Source of the DNA: Bacteroidales bacterium
GTDB lineage: Bacteria > Bacteroidota > Bacteroidia > Bacteroidales > UBA932
Length of the DNA stretch: 64,000 bases
Assembly: GCA_017439305.1 (NCBI GenBank)
Contig: JAFSJK010000021.1
Coordinates: 1 to 64,000, forward strand
Direction: 5' to 3'
Below the pieces are notes generated by a model. That model was not told the DNA's origin. It did no database searches and was given only the letters and a program-made list of their open reading frames with translations. Position 1 is the first letter of the stretch. Every line of letters begins with the position of its first letter. A program made the translations under genes and the position numbers. Positions 36,671-45,027 of this stretch are shown here, piece after piece.

Positions 36671-39109
36671 TTAGTCTAAGACAATCGTAACTGCAACACT
36701 GAATAGACGAACGTTATAAGACGATTCTTTCTCGTGAGCAATCCTTATGCCATAAGCCTCCTCGGCAACAGGGATACTAACCGAGAAGATGGTCCCATTC
36801 TTATCCGTCACCTCTGAAGTAACAACAGTGGCCGTTTCTTCAATAATGTTACCATCCTCATCAATCAGATAGGCCATTACATTATTGGTGAGTTCTCTGG
36901 CAGATCCACCTCCAACTTTTGCAGAAAGGGTAATAGATGCAGGAGTAGTGGAGAAAATGGCAGATTCATCTGATTTAGTAATCGTTACTTCCAAACCTTC
37001 GGTGCTACTCTTGTCCTGGTAATATCCAGACGCAGATTTAGCTGAAATAGCATTAAACACATAGCCGCTGGTAACCACGTCCGTGGTTTCATCCCGTTCC
37101 CAAGAGAACTGAATGGCATCTCCAGCCTCATTCACTGTAACGGTATAGGTTGCGGTTTTGGTCACATCATTTTCCGTGTAGGAGACAGTCACAGTCTTAT
37201 TCTCACCGGCGGAAGCGATGACGGAATCGCCATCGGTGGTTACCTTAGAAGTAACATCTTTAGTGGACCCGTCATCATAAGAAGCGGTCACCTTTCCATC
37301 GAAAACAAAGGTGTCGCCTACCGTGAAAGTCGTCTTGGTAGGAGCTGTAGTGATGGCAATTGAAACAAGTTCCGGTTCTTCTTCATCACCGGTAACTCCA
37401 TTCAGAGAGTAGAGATAAGCCTTATTACCCACGGTTTCAGGGGTATTGCCCTGATAGTTCATCAATTTACCATATACAATCACCTCATCACCAACCCTGA
37501 TGTCGGTCTGGCCAGATTCAAACTTCTTATTACCAAGATACAGAACACGGAAACAATAGAACTCATTGCTGGCCGCGCCATCGTCGGAGATATAGAAGGA
37601 AGCGTTTCCGTATGTTCCTCCTGCAGTATAGGTGCCATTATTGGCAATACGGGAAATCTTACCTTTCACATAGACATCGTCAGTTGTTTCATAGTCGGAA
37701 TTCGAGTTCCATTTCAGATCCTTAACCGCATTCGCAGCTCCTAAAGCATTATACGGATCCTCAAGGGTACCAGTACCACTAGGCTGAGCACCCGCATCTT
37801 CAACAACCCAATCGAAAGGATATAAAGTTACAGGCTTCTGAGAAGCGCTGGAATAGCAACTGAAGAGAGAACTACCGGAATTAAACTGCATGACATTCCG
37901 GTTGGTAGACTTCGAAGCCTTGATGGCAAAAGTGCCATCCTGTTCCTTTTCCACAGACCAGTAGTAATCCACACCGCCCAGCGTCGGGTTACCTTTCAGT
38001 TGGTTGGCAGTAGCAGAAGCGGCATACAGGTAATTACCGGAAGCATCCTGGATGGTATAAAGACCTGCATAGTCGCCTTCAGCCACCTTCTCAAAATGCA
38101 TCTTGATACCCTCTACATTAGAAGAAGTAATCTCCTCGTTCTCCTCATCCAGTCCAACACTGAGGGCTCTAAGGTTACTACCTCCGCTCACGAATGCCTG
38201 GGCAGCGTAAACAGATCCATTATTCTCACCGGTAATCACCCAGTCACCCGTAAAGTCAACATCGACAACCGGTTCACCGGCAGCGAGTTTGACACCGAAC
38301 CTGGAAAACTTGCCGATACTGAAATTGACCGTTCCGAAAGACTTCGTGTAAACGAATTGGTCAGACTTGACGACGACAGTCAAGGCATTGCCTTCCTGAG
38401 GCATGGTGACGAAATAAACCGGGAACTCCCCGTTCGAACCCACCGCGACATTGTCATAGGTAAGCGTAATGGTCTTGGAATCGCTCTGCTCACTCATCGT
38501 GCTGCCGTTGTAATAACCAATCAGGTTCTTGTCGGAGGTGATGGTAATCTCATGAACCTTCTCACCGGCGACCATGTTCTTGAGGGTCATCTTGTTGATG
38601 GCGGCAGGGCGGGAGAAGTCCAGAAGCGCATCTTCCAATTCATCCACCGTGACATCTTCGGCTACCAGTACATCGGCGTTGGGATCGAGATTGTCGACTT
38701 TCGGGCTCTGGTTTACATTGATTTTAGGTTTGTTCTTATTCGTCCAGGCACCGGCGACAGCCGTACGGAGCGTGGACCCTTCTTCCACGGTAGCGGTCAC
38801 GGTGAGAACCTTGTTGTCTTCAGAGAGGTTGACAACCCGGTCGGCAACCTCGGTCAACGTCTCCTTTCCTTCAGCATCCTCTCCGACCACGAACACCTTC
38901 AGGTTCGCCTTGTCTTCATCGGTCCACTCGTAAGAAACTTTGCTCTCTTCTTCAACAGCAGCAGTCCTGGTTTCGTCACCGGGCTTTTCGGCCTTGAGAG
39001 TGACGGTTACCATTTTCTTGGAGGGCTCATTGACAGCAACTTCCTTCTGGCAAGCAGAGAAAGCGAGAGCGGCAAGGGCCGCGATTCCAAAATACAATGA
39101 TTTCTTCAT
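36671..39109 (-). CDS. Multidomain surface lipoprotein with OB-fold and Ig-like domains
   Basis: 812-residue lipoprotein (signal ending AFSAC). The N-terminal third has the fimbrillin-like pattern also seen in the nuclease lipoprotein (PGDETRT, YEWTDEDKANLKVFVV). About 290-440 is the shared beta module ending FSCYSSASQKPVTLYPF. About 450-570 resembles an OB-fold nucleic-acid-binding-type domain (YVKGKISRIANNGTY, ASFYISDDG, DIRVGDEVIVYGKL). About 575-660 is a bacterial Ig-like (Big_3) domain with FDGKVTASYDDGSTKDVTS. A C-terminal beta domain of about 130 residues is unassigned. It lies 12 bp after a small ORF like that preceding the nuclease gene. A role in binding extracellular nucleic acid or matrix is inferred. 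Confidence 0.8.
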   Translation of the reverse strand: MKKSLYFGIAALAALAFSACQKEVAVNEPSKKMVTVTLKAEKPGDETRTAAVEEESKVSYEWTDEDKANLKVFVVGEDAEGKETLTEVADRVVNLSEDNKVLTVTATVEEGSTLRTAVAGAWTNKNKPKINVNQSPKVDNLDPNADVLVAEDVTVDELEDALLDFSRPAAINKMTLKNMVAGEKVHEITITSDKNLIGYYNGSTMSEQSDSKTITLTYDNVAVGSNGEFPVYFVTMPQEGNALTVVVKSDQFVYTKSFGTVNFSIGKFSRFGVKLAAGEPVVDVDFTGDWVITGENNGSVYAAQAFVSGGSNLRALSVGLDEENEEITSSNVEGIKMHFEKVAEGDYAGLYTIQDASGNYLYAASATANQLKGNPTLGGVDYYWSVEKEQDGTFAIKASKSTNRNVMQFNSGSSLFSCYSSASQKPVTLYPFDWVVEDAGAQPSGTGTLEDPYNALGAANAVKDLKWNSNSDYETTDDVYVKGKISRIANNGTYTAGGTYGNASFYISDDGAASNEFYCFRVLYLGNKKFESGQTDIRVGDEVIVYGKLMNYQGNTPETVGNKAYLYSLNGVTGDEEEPELVSIAITTAPTKTTFTVGDTFVFDGKVTASYDDGSTKDVTSKVTTDGDSVIASAGENKTVTVSYTENDVTKTATYTVTVNEAGDAIQFSWERDETTDVVTSGYVFNAISAKSASGYYQDKSSTEGLEVTITKSDESAIFSTTPASITLSAKVGGGSARELTNNVMAYLIDEDGNIIEETATVVTSEVTDKNGTIFSVSIPVAEEAYGIRIAHEKESSYNVRLFSVAVTIVLD

Positions 39110-39121
39110 GATCCGATCCTC

Positions 39122-39256
39122 CTATTCAAAATCGCCCTGATCATCGTAATCGTCATCAGGAATGGTGCCCGACTCAGTGGTCGCACAGAAATTCCCCTCG
39201 AATCTTACAACGAGGAGTTCGGCCTCGGGGGCCTCGTAGATTGTTTTTTTACGCAT
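39122..39256 (-). CDS. 44-residue small protein upstream of the OB-fold lipoprotein
   Basis: Begins MRKKTIYEAPEAELLVVRFE and ends with an acidic tail (PDDDYDDQGDFE). It is clearly related to the 43-residue ORF at 34951-35082 and has the same position relative to a large lipoprotein gene. No signal peptide; one Cys in the middle. Conservation of the pair arrangement is the best evidence that both are real genes. Confidence 0.75.
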   Translation of the reverse strand: MRKKTIYEAPEAELLVVRFEGNFCATTESGTIPDDDYDDQGDFE

Positions 39257-39306
39257 AGTGTTATGTTTAGTTTACTAATTATCTTGGGGCATACTCTACC
39301 AATCTG

Positions 39307-39314
39307 CAAAGGTA
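39307..39314 (-). promoter_or_regulatory. -7 box TACCTTTG of the small ORF-OB-fold lipoprotein unit
   Basis: Minus-strand TAnnTTTG match 50 bp before the ATG of the 44-residue ORF. No TTG was found at the expected -33 position. Confidence 0.5.
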
Positions 39315-39358
39315 CGGAAATCCCGTCACTTTTCCTATGAAAAAAAACAAAACCGGGG

Positions 39359-41230
39359 CTATTCGTATCTGAAAGCCCGGTACGAATGCGGCGGGAGCGT
39401 CAGCGAGGCTTTGGAGGCGGGAGCAGTGCGACGGAAGGAGGGGAAGGCAGGTTCCTTGGTGGCATCGACCCGCTCCCCGGTTTCCAGGTCGATGAGCCCC
39501 CGCAGGGACGAAGTTCCTACCAGCTTGATTTCCACCGGATTATCGTTGAAGTTTTCCACGACGGCCGTCTTGTTGTCGTATAGGAAAAGGCCGACTTTGG
39601 CAGGGCCTTCCAGATAGAGGTCCAGGTCGCGGCTCATCGCCTGCCGGATCCGGTTGAGGGCGCCGGCGGGATAGACATAGAGGTCGCCGAAGTCGTCGGG
39701 GATTGTGAGGACGTACAAGGTTCCTTTCGAATAGGTGGCCCGGTGCAGGACGGGCCAGCCGGAAACGCCTCCGAGCAGCGGGCGGCCGGCACTGACGACC
39801 TCCCAACTGTCATTGGTCAGATATCTCACCTGCGGGATCAGGATGTCCCGGTCGCTCTTCCCATAATAACCGAAATCGTTTACGAGGGCCTTCCGGTCGT
39901 CACATTGCAACTCGCAGACGGGTGCGATCTTCTCCGGAACGGCTTTTAGGAGGCCTGTGGTGATGACGACGTCTCCTCCGGCCTTCAGCTGGTCCTCAAT
40001 CTTCCGCGTGAGGTCAGGGTCCGTCGCAGCCTGTTCCGTCAGGAGAACGGTTTTCCGGCCTTCGGGGAACGAGGGATACATATCCATAGGCAAGCCAATC
40101 ATGCCCAGATAGTTCTGCAGGAATTCCTCCCCGGGGGCATGGAACACCTTGTAGGACTGGATTCCTACGGGATTGCCCAGAAAACCGGCCAATTCATCGG
40201 CCTGCCGGAGGACGACGTCCGCAATGCGGGCCATTGTCGTGGGCGTAACAGTCTCGCGTCCTTTCTTGAAAGGCGCTGCCATCGCATCGTAGTCCCAACT
40301 GGTTTCACCGTCCTGCCAGGAGGCCCGGAAGCGCGGGTTCAGTTTCACGTCCAGCAGCTGGTTATAGGCAAAAAGCATCACGTCGCGTCCCTTCGCCAGA
40401 ACAGTCAGGAACAGCTGCTCCGCATAGCGGTCCATGCTCATCGAGATGCCGCCGGAGTCCACCCATCCTCCCCCGTTGCGTCCGCCGGAGATATTCTCGA
40501 AGTAGCGCATAATGTTATAGCTCAGATAATTCTGAAGATGCTGCGCACTCCCCGGATCCCGCGTCTCCGTTCCGGTCCATACGCCGTCGAAGATTTGCGG
40601 ACCGTCCTCCAGGTTGAAGCCCAGCCCCTGGAAATGGTCGTACCAGTTGGGATATTTGATAATCACTTGCACCTTCGGATTCACGGCCTTGGCAGGACCG
40701 ACGACCAGGTTCCGGCCGGCCTCGTTCATCCGTTCCAGCCGGTACTGCGTCCAGCTCCGGTCTCCTTTGGCCGCAATCTCGACATCCTTCTTGCTGCTGG
40801 TAAAGAAAAAATCATCCAGCAAGATTTCGTCAAAGTGTCGCGCCGTATGCTCAGCCACCTTCCGGACCCAGGCCCGGTCTTCCGGATCGGAATAGCTGAA
40901 GGTCTCGAAATCGTTCGGCTCGCTGATGGTATAGGTGATTCCGCCGGCAACCTCCAGGCCCTGCTTCTCAAAGAACCGCTTCGCTTTCTCCAGCGTGGCA
41001 TCATCGACCAGGAGCATGTCCCGATGGGTCTCCAGGTAGATCTTGTCCACGTCGAGCTGGCTTGAAATGGTTTTCCAGGAGGATTCCAACCATTGGGTAT
41101 CCTTCATTTTCTCCACCTCATAAGCCCGGACATAGACGGACACCACGAAGTTCTTGTGGTCCGCCCGGGCGGACAGCGGAAGGAGCACGAGGGCGAGAAC
41201 CGCCACAATCAGGGAACGGATGGTTTTCAT
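39359..41230 (-). CDS. Secreted putative TIM-barrel hydrolase, family not assigned
   Basis: 623 residues with a cleavable signal (ends SARA). I cannot assign a numbered family. The first 330 residues look like a TIM barrel, with VDKIYLETHRD, an acidic strand end EILLDDFFF (candidate catalytic Asp pair), VQVIIKYPNWYDHF, and DGVWTGTETRDP. Residues about 420-520 look like a class I amidotransferase/trimerisation-type Rossmann domain seen in some glycosidases. A small C-terminal beta-sandwich ends in PPHSYRAFRYE. Start 41230 begins the signal peptide; an ATG four codons earlier is possible. It faces the GH18 gene across a divergent 122-bp region, suggesting related chitin or glycoprotein metabolism. 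Confidence 0.65.
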   Translation of the reverse strand: MKTIRSLIVAVLALVLLPLSARADHKNFVVSVYVRAYEVEKMKDTQWLESSWKTISSQLDVDKIYLETHRDMLLVDDATLEKAKRFFEKQGLEVAGGITYTISEPNDFETFSYSDPEDRAWVRKVAEHTARHFDEILLDDFFFTSSKKDVEIAAKGDRSWTQYRLERMNEAGRNLVVGPAKAVNPKVQVIIKYPNWYDHFQGLGFNLEDGPQIFDGVWTGTETRDPGSAQHLQNYLSYNIMRYFENISGGRNGGGWVDSGGISMSMDRYAEQLFLTVLAKGRDVMLFAYNQLLDVKLNPRFRASWQDGETSWDYDAMAAPFKKGRETVTPTTMARIADVVLRQADELAGFLGNPVGIQSYKVFHAPGEEFLQNYLGMIGLPMDMYPSFPEGRKTVLLTEQAATDPDLTRKIEDQLKAGGDVVITTGLLKAVPEKIAPVCELQCDDRKALVNDFGYYGKSDRDILIPQVRYLTNDSWEVVSAGRPLLGGVSGWPVLHRATYSKGTLYVLTIPDDFGDLYVYPAGALNRIRQAMSRDLDLYLEGPAKVGLFLYDNKTAVVENFNDNPVEIKLVGTSSLRGLIDLETGERVDATKEPAFPSFRRTAPASKASLTLPPHSYRAFRYE

Positions 41231-41319
41231 ACGCAGTGGCATTAGTGACAACAATCCGCAATTTACGGAAAATTTAATCCAAATTGCGCACAAGGGGCGG
41301 ATTATCAGACGTTTTATCC

Positions 41320-41327
41320 TACATTTG
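41320..41327 (+). promoter_or_regulatory. -7 box TACATTTG of the GH18 fusion gene
   Basis: TAnnTTTG match 25 bp before the ATG at 41353. No TTG was found at the -33 position. Confidence 0.5.
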
Positions 41328-41352
41328 TCCAAGAGCCGCAAATAACACCGTT

Positions 41353-43515
41353 ATGAAAAGACTTCTGACCTTCTTCTTCGTCTGCCTTCCGCTACTGCTT
41401 TCGTGTGACAAGCCGGCGGAGAAATTCGTCATCGAGCCGCCCGTGAAGCCCAGCGGGCAGCAGGGACAGACGGACACGGACAATCCGGCCGGGAAGGATC
41501 CCGATACGCCTGCAACACCCATAACCCCCACGGCTCCGCCTTCGGAAACCGTCATCGTGGGCTACGCCGTTTACTGGGAATCCACAATGCCCGACCCCTC
41601 ACTGCTTACGCATATCAATTACGCGTTCGCCCATATCAAAAACGATTTCGAAACCCTGGACATCAAGAAGGAAAGCCGTCTGTCGCAGATTGCAGCGCTG
41701 AAAAAACAGAAACCTTCCCTGAAAGTACTCCTTTCCGTCGGCGGCTGGGAAGCCGGCAATTTCAGCGAGATGGCAGCCAGCGAAACCCACCGGAAGAACT
41801 TCTGCAAGAACTGTTTGGCCGCAGTGAACAGGTTCGGGCTGGACGGAATCGACATCGACTGGGAATATCCGACAAGCAGTGCAGCCGGAATCTCTTCCTC
41901 CCCGGAAGACACCAAGAACTTCACGCTCCTGATGCGGGACCTGCGGGAGACGCTCGGGAAAGACAGGCTCCTGACGATGGCATCGGCCTCCAACGCCAAG
42001 TACGTGGACTTCAAGGAAGCCGTCCCCTATATGGATTTCGTCAATGTGATGACCTACGACATGGGCCATCCGCCCAAGCACAACAGTGCCTTGTACCGCA
42101 GTTCCAGGGCCTCGGAAAGCTGTGACGAGTCGGTCGCCGCCCACCATGCCGCCGGCGTCCCTTACGAGAAGATCGTCCTCGGCATCCCCTTCTACGGCCA
42201 CGGAGACGGAAAGGCGTTCGACGATTATGTTGATTACAAGGACATTGCCATCGACGGAAGTAAGTACAAGGTCATGTGGGACAATACCGCGATGGTTCCC
42301 TATGTCGTGAATTCCACCGGGGACATGGTCCTCAACTTCGACAACGACCGGTCCGTCGGGCTCAAGGCCGAATATGTCGTCCAGAAGAACCTCGCCGGGG
42401 CGATGTACTGGAACATCGAGGCCGATGACGCCTCCTTCACCCTGGGCCACGCCGTCGCCTCCCGCCTGCTGCCGGGCTACGTTCCTCCGGCTTCCCCGGA
42501 AGACCCGGACGCCATCCTTGTTACGAATCCTTATGTCCAGAAGTTCCTGGAGGAAGTGACCTATACGGATACCGACTACAAGACCACCCGAATCCTCGAT
42601 TACCCCGGCGGTGGTCCCGGCGAAGCAGATATCCCTCCTACCCATACGATTACGTGGACGCCCAGTTCCTCGGCTGAAACCCTGAAGGTCTGGGAAAGCG
42701 ACTGGAGCCGGGAGTACAGCCTGCCGGCCGGCACCGCCAGCCAGGACCTTACCAACCTGGTTCCGGGGCGTGAGTATCACTACAGCGTTACTTCCGGCGG
42801 AAAGGTCATTGCCAATGGGTCCTTCAAGACGCGGGGTCTGCTGCACCAGGTATACTTCGAGCCCAACGTACGCAACGCCCGCGACCTGGGAGGATGGAAG
42901 GGACTGAACGGGAAGACGGTGGCCTTCCACAAGATCTACCGAGGCGGCCGACTCGACGGAAAGTACATGAATGACAAGGGAAAACAGGAAATGCGCGCCG
43001 AAGGAATCAAGGCCGAGCTGGACCTCCGCGAAGCGGAAGACGTTCCCTCCAAGTCCCCGCTGGGCAGCGACATCACCTTCTATGCGCCCGGTTTTGACAG
43101 CGGATACAACCACATGGTCCGGGACAACCAGCCCAAGGTGAAGGCCACCTTCGAATATGTGGTCAACTGCGTTCGGGAAGGGAAACCCCTGTATTTCCAT
43201 TGCGCCGCCGGCCGCGACCGGACGGGTACCCTGGCCGTCCTGATCCTGGGCACGCTGGGCGTGAGCGAGAGCGACATGGCCAAGGACTACGAGCTCACCT
43301 ACTTCTCCCCTGCCGACTGGGGAATGTCCAAGGATGACGACGGAAACCCTGTTTACAAGCACACGCGAAACAACTACAGCTATCCGTCCATCCGCAAGAC
43401 CATCTTCAACGAGACCGACAGCGGAACCTATCAGGAGCGTATCGTGAAGTACCTGCTCAAGATCGGCGTCGCGCAGAAGGACATCGACGACTTGCGGGCC
43501 CTGATGCTGGAATAA
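41353..43515 (+). CDS. GH18 chitinase/endo-glycosidase fused to a tyrosine phosphatase-type domain
   Basis: 720-residue lipoprotein (Cys18 in LLLSC) with a Pro/Thr-rich linker, about 25-65. Residues about 66-400 are a GH18 barrel: SVGG at 128-131 and the catalytic DGIDIDWE at 164-171 (Glu171 as acid), then MTYDMG and the barrel-closing AGAMYWNIE. About 435-500 is Fn3-like (THTITWTPSSSAETLKVWESDW). From about 505 to the end is a dual-specificity/Y_phosphatase3-type phosphatase: VRNARDLGGWKG opening motif, LDLREAEDVPS, and the active-site loop HCAAGRDRTG with Cys617 and Arg623 (CX5R). Both active sites look intact. An exported phosphatase joined to a chitinase-type enzyme is unusual. Confidence 0.9.
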   Translation: MKRLLTFFFVCLPLLLSCDKPAEKFVIEPPVKPSGQQGQTDTDNPAGKDPDTPATPITPTAPPSETVIVGYAVYWESTMPDPSLLTHINYAFAHIKNDFETLDIKKESRLSQIAALKKQKPSLKVLLSVGGWEAGNFSEMAASETHRKNFCKNCLAAVNRFGLDGIDIDWEYPTSSAAGISSSPEDTKNFTLLMRDLRETLGKDRLLTMASASNAKYVDFKEAVPYMDFVNVMTYDMGHPPKHNSALYRSSRASESCDESVAAHHAAGVPYEKIVLGIPFYGHGDGKAFDDYVDYKDIAIDGSKYKVMWDNTAMVPYVVNSTGDMVLNFDNDRSVGLKAEYVVQKNLAGAMYWNIEADDASFTLGHAVASRLLPGYVPPASPEDPDAILVTNPYVQKFLEEVTYTDTDYKTTRILDYPGGGPGEADIPPTHTITWTPSSSAETLKVWESDWSREYSLPAGTASQDLTNLVPGREYHYSVTSGGKVIANGSFKTRGLLHQVYFEPNVRNARDLGGWKGLNGKTVAFHKIYRGGRLDGKYMNDKGKQEMRAEGIKAELDLREAEDVPSKSPLGSDITFYAPGFDSGYNHMVRDNQPKVKATFEYVVNCVREGKPLYFHCAAGRDRTGTLAVLILGTLGVSESDMAKDYELTYFSPADWGMSKDDDGNPVYKHTRNNYSYPSIRKTIFNETDSGTYQERIVKYLLKIGVAQKDIDDLRALMLE

Positions 43516-43529
43516 TCAAGATAAATGGT

Positions 43530-43537
43530 TATCTTTG
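43530..43537 (+). promoter_or_regulatory. -7 box TATCTTTG of aspA
   Basis: TAnnTTTG match 24 bp before the ATG at 43562, 14 bp after the stop of the GH18 fusion gene. Confidence 0.55.
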
Positions 43538-43561
43538 CGCAACCATTGATAACACTTATCT

Positions 43562-44974
43562 ATGTCTGCTACCAAATTCCGGGTCGAAAGCGACCTCCTG
43601 GGGGAACTCAAGGTTCCCGCCGACGCCTATTATGGCGTACAGACCCAACGGGCCCTCAATAATTACAAGATTTCCACCACGCGGATGTCTCACTACCCCG
43701 AGTACATCATCGCGATTGCTTATGTGAAGATGGCCGCTGCGGAGGCCAACGCCGAACTGGGCGTGCTGGACCGCACCATCGCGGACGCCATCGTCAAAGC
43801 CTGCCAGGAAATCGTCGACGGCAAGTTCCACGACCAGTTCCCCGTGGACATGATGCAGGGCGGCGCAGGCACCTCCGTGAACATGAACGCCAACGAGGTA
43901 ATCGCGAACCGCGCCCTCGAGATCATGGGCCATAACAAGGGCGAGTATCAGTACTGCTCCCCGAACGACCACGTGAACTGCGCCCAGTCAACGAACGATG
44001 CTTTCCCGAGCGCCTTCCGCTACACCTTCGTCCGGATGAACCGGCACGTCGAGAAGGCCCTCACCGACCTGATCGCCTCCTTCCGCGCCAAGGGCCAGGA
44101 ATTCAAGGACATCATCAAGATGGGCCGCACGCAGCTGCAGGATGCCGTCCCGATGACTTCCGGCCAGGAATTCAACGCATTTGCGAACAACCTGGAAGAG
44201 GAAATCGCGAACCTCGAACGCAATGCCGTTCTCCTCAAGGAGGTCAACATGGGCGGAACCGCCATCGGCACCGGCCTTAATGCCGTCCCGGGTTTCGCGG
44301 AGCTGTGCACCATCCGTCTCTCCGAGTTCACCGGTGACAAGTTCGAGAAAGCGCCGGACCTTGTGGAAGCAACCCCGGATACCGGTGCCTACGTAAGCTA
44401 TTCCGCCGCGCTCAAACGCCTCGCCATCAAGCTCTCCAAGATCTGCAACGACCTGCGCCTGATGGCCTCCGGCCCGCGCTGCGGCCTGCATGAGATCAAC
44501 CTGCCGCCCATGGCGCCGGGCTCCTCCATCATGCCGGGCAAGGTGAATCCCGTCATCCCCGAAGTCACGAACCAGGTGTGCTTCAAGGTCATCGGCAATG
44601 ACACCGCCGTCGCCTTCGCCGCCGAGGCCGGCCAGCTGCAGCTGAACGTGATGGAGCCTGTCATCGTCCAGTGCATCCTCGAAAGCCAGACCTGGCTGGT
44701 CAACGTCATGAACACCCTCCGCACCAAGTGCATCGACGGCATCACCGTCAATGCGGACCACTGCTACGAGATGGTGAAGAACTCCATCGGTATCGTCACG
44801 GCCCTGAACCCGTACATCGGGTACAAGGCCTCCACCAAGGTTGCCAAGGAAGCCCTTGAGACCGGCCGCAGTGTGTACGACCTCGTGCTTGAGCACGGCC
44901 TGATGACGCAGGAAAAACTGGACGAGGCCCTGGACCCGAAAGCCATGACCTCCGCACACGCTTTCATCAAGTAG
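43562..44974 (+). CDS. aspA: Aspartate ammonia-lyase
   Basis: 470-residue enzyme of the aspartase/fumarase superfamily, converting L-aspartate to fumarate and ammonia in the cytoplasm. The superfamily signature GSSIMPGKVNP is intact and contains the catalytic Ser loop. Other matches are YYGVQTQRA, QGGAGTSVNMNANEV, STNDAFPSAFR and GRTQLQDAVP. Aspartase is preferred over class II fumarase because of the N-terminal pattern RVESDLLGELKVPADAYYG and overall length. Together with the fumarase at 48.5 kb it can feed aspartate nitrogen release and the fumarate branch typical of Bacteroidales fermentation. Confidence 0.93.
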   Translation: MSATKFRVESDLLGELKVPADAYYGVQTQRALNNYKISTTRMSHYPEYIIAIAYVKMAAAEANAELGVLDRTIADAIVKACQEIVDGKFHDQFPVDMMQGGAGTSVNMNANEVIANRALEIMGHNKGEYQYCSPNDHVNCAQSTNDAFPSAFRYTFVRMNRHVEKALTDLIASFRAKGQEFKDIIKMGRTQLQDAVPMTSGQEFNAFANNLEEEIANLERNAVLLKEVNMGGTAIGTGLNAVPGFAELCTIRLSEFTGDKFEKAPDLVEATPDTGAYVSYSAALKRLAIKLSKICNDLRLMASGPRCGLHEINLPPMAPGSSIMPGKVNPVIPEVTNQVCFKVIGNDTAVAFAAEAGQLQLNVMEPVIVQCILESQTWLVNVMNTLRTKCIDGITVNADHCYEMVKNSIGIVTALNPYIGYKASTKVAKEALETGRSVYDLVLEHGLMTQEKLDEALDPKAMTSAHAFIK

Positions 44975-44997
44975 ATTCAGCACATAAATAGGAAAAA

Positions 44998-45019
44998 GGG
45001 CGGTCCTGCAGGGCCGCCC
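44998..45019. terminator. Hairpin between convergent aspA and sialidase genes
   Basis: GGGCGG / CCGCCC stem, extended by CCTGCAGG in the centre, preceded by AAAAA and followed by TTCATGTTTT. Suits termination from both sides. Confidence 0.75.
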
Positions 45020-45027
45020 TTCATGTT

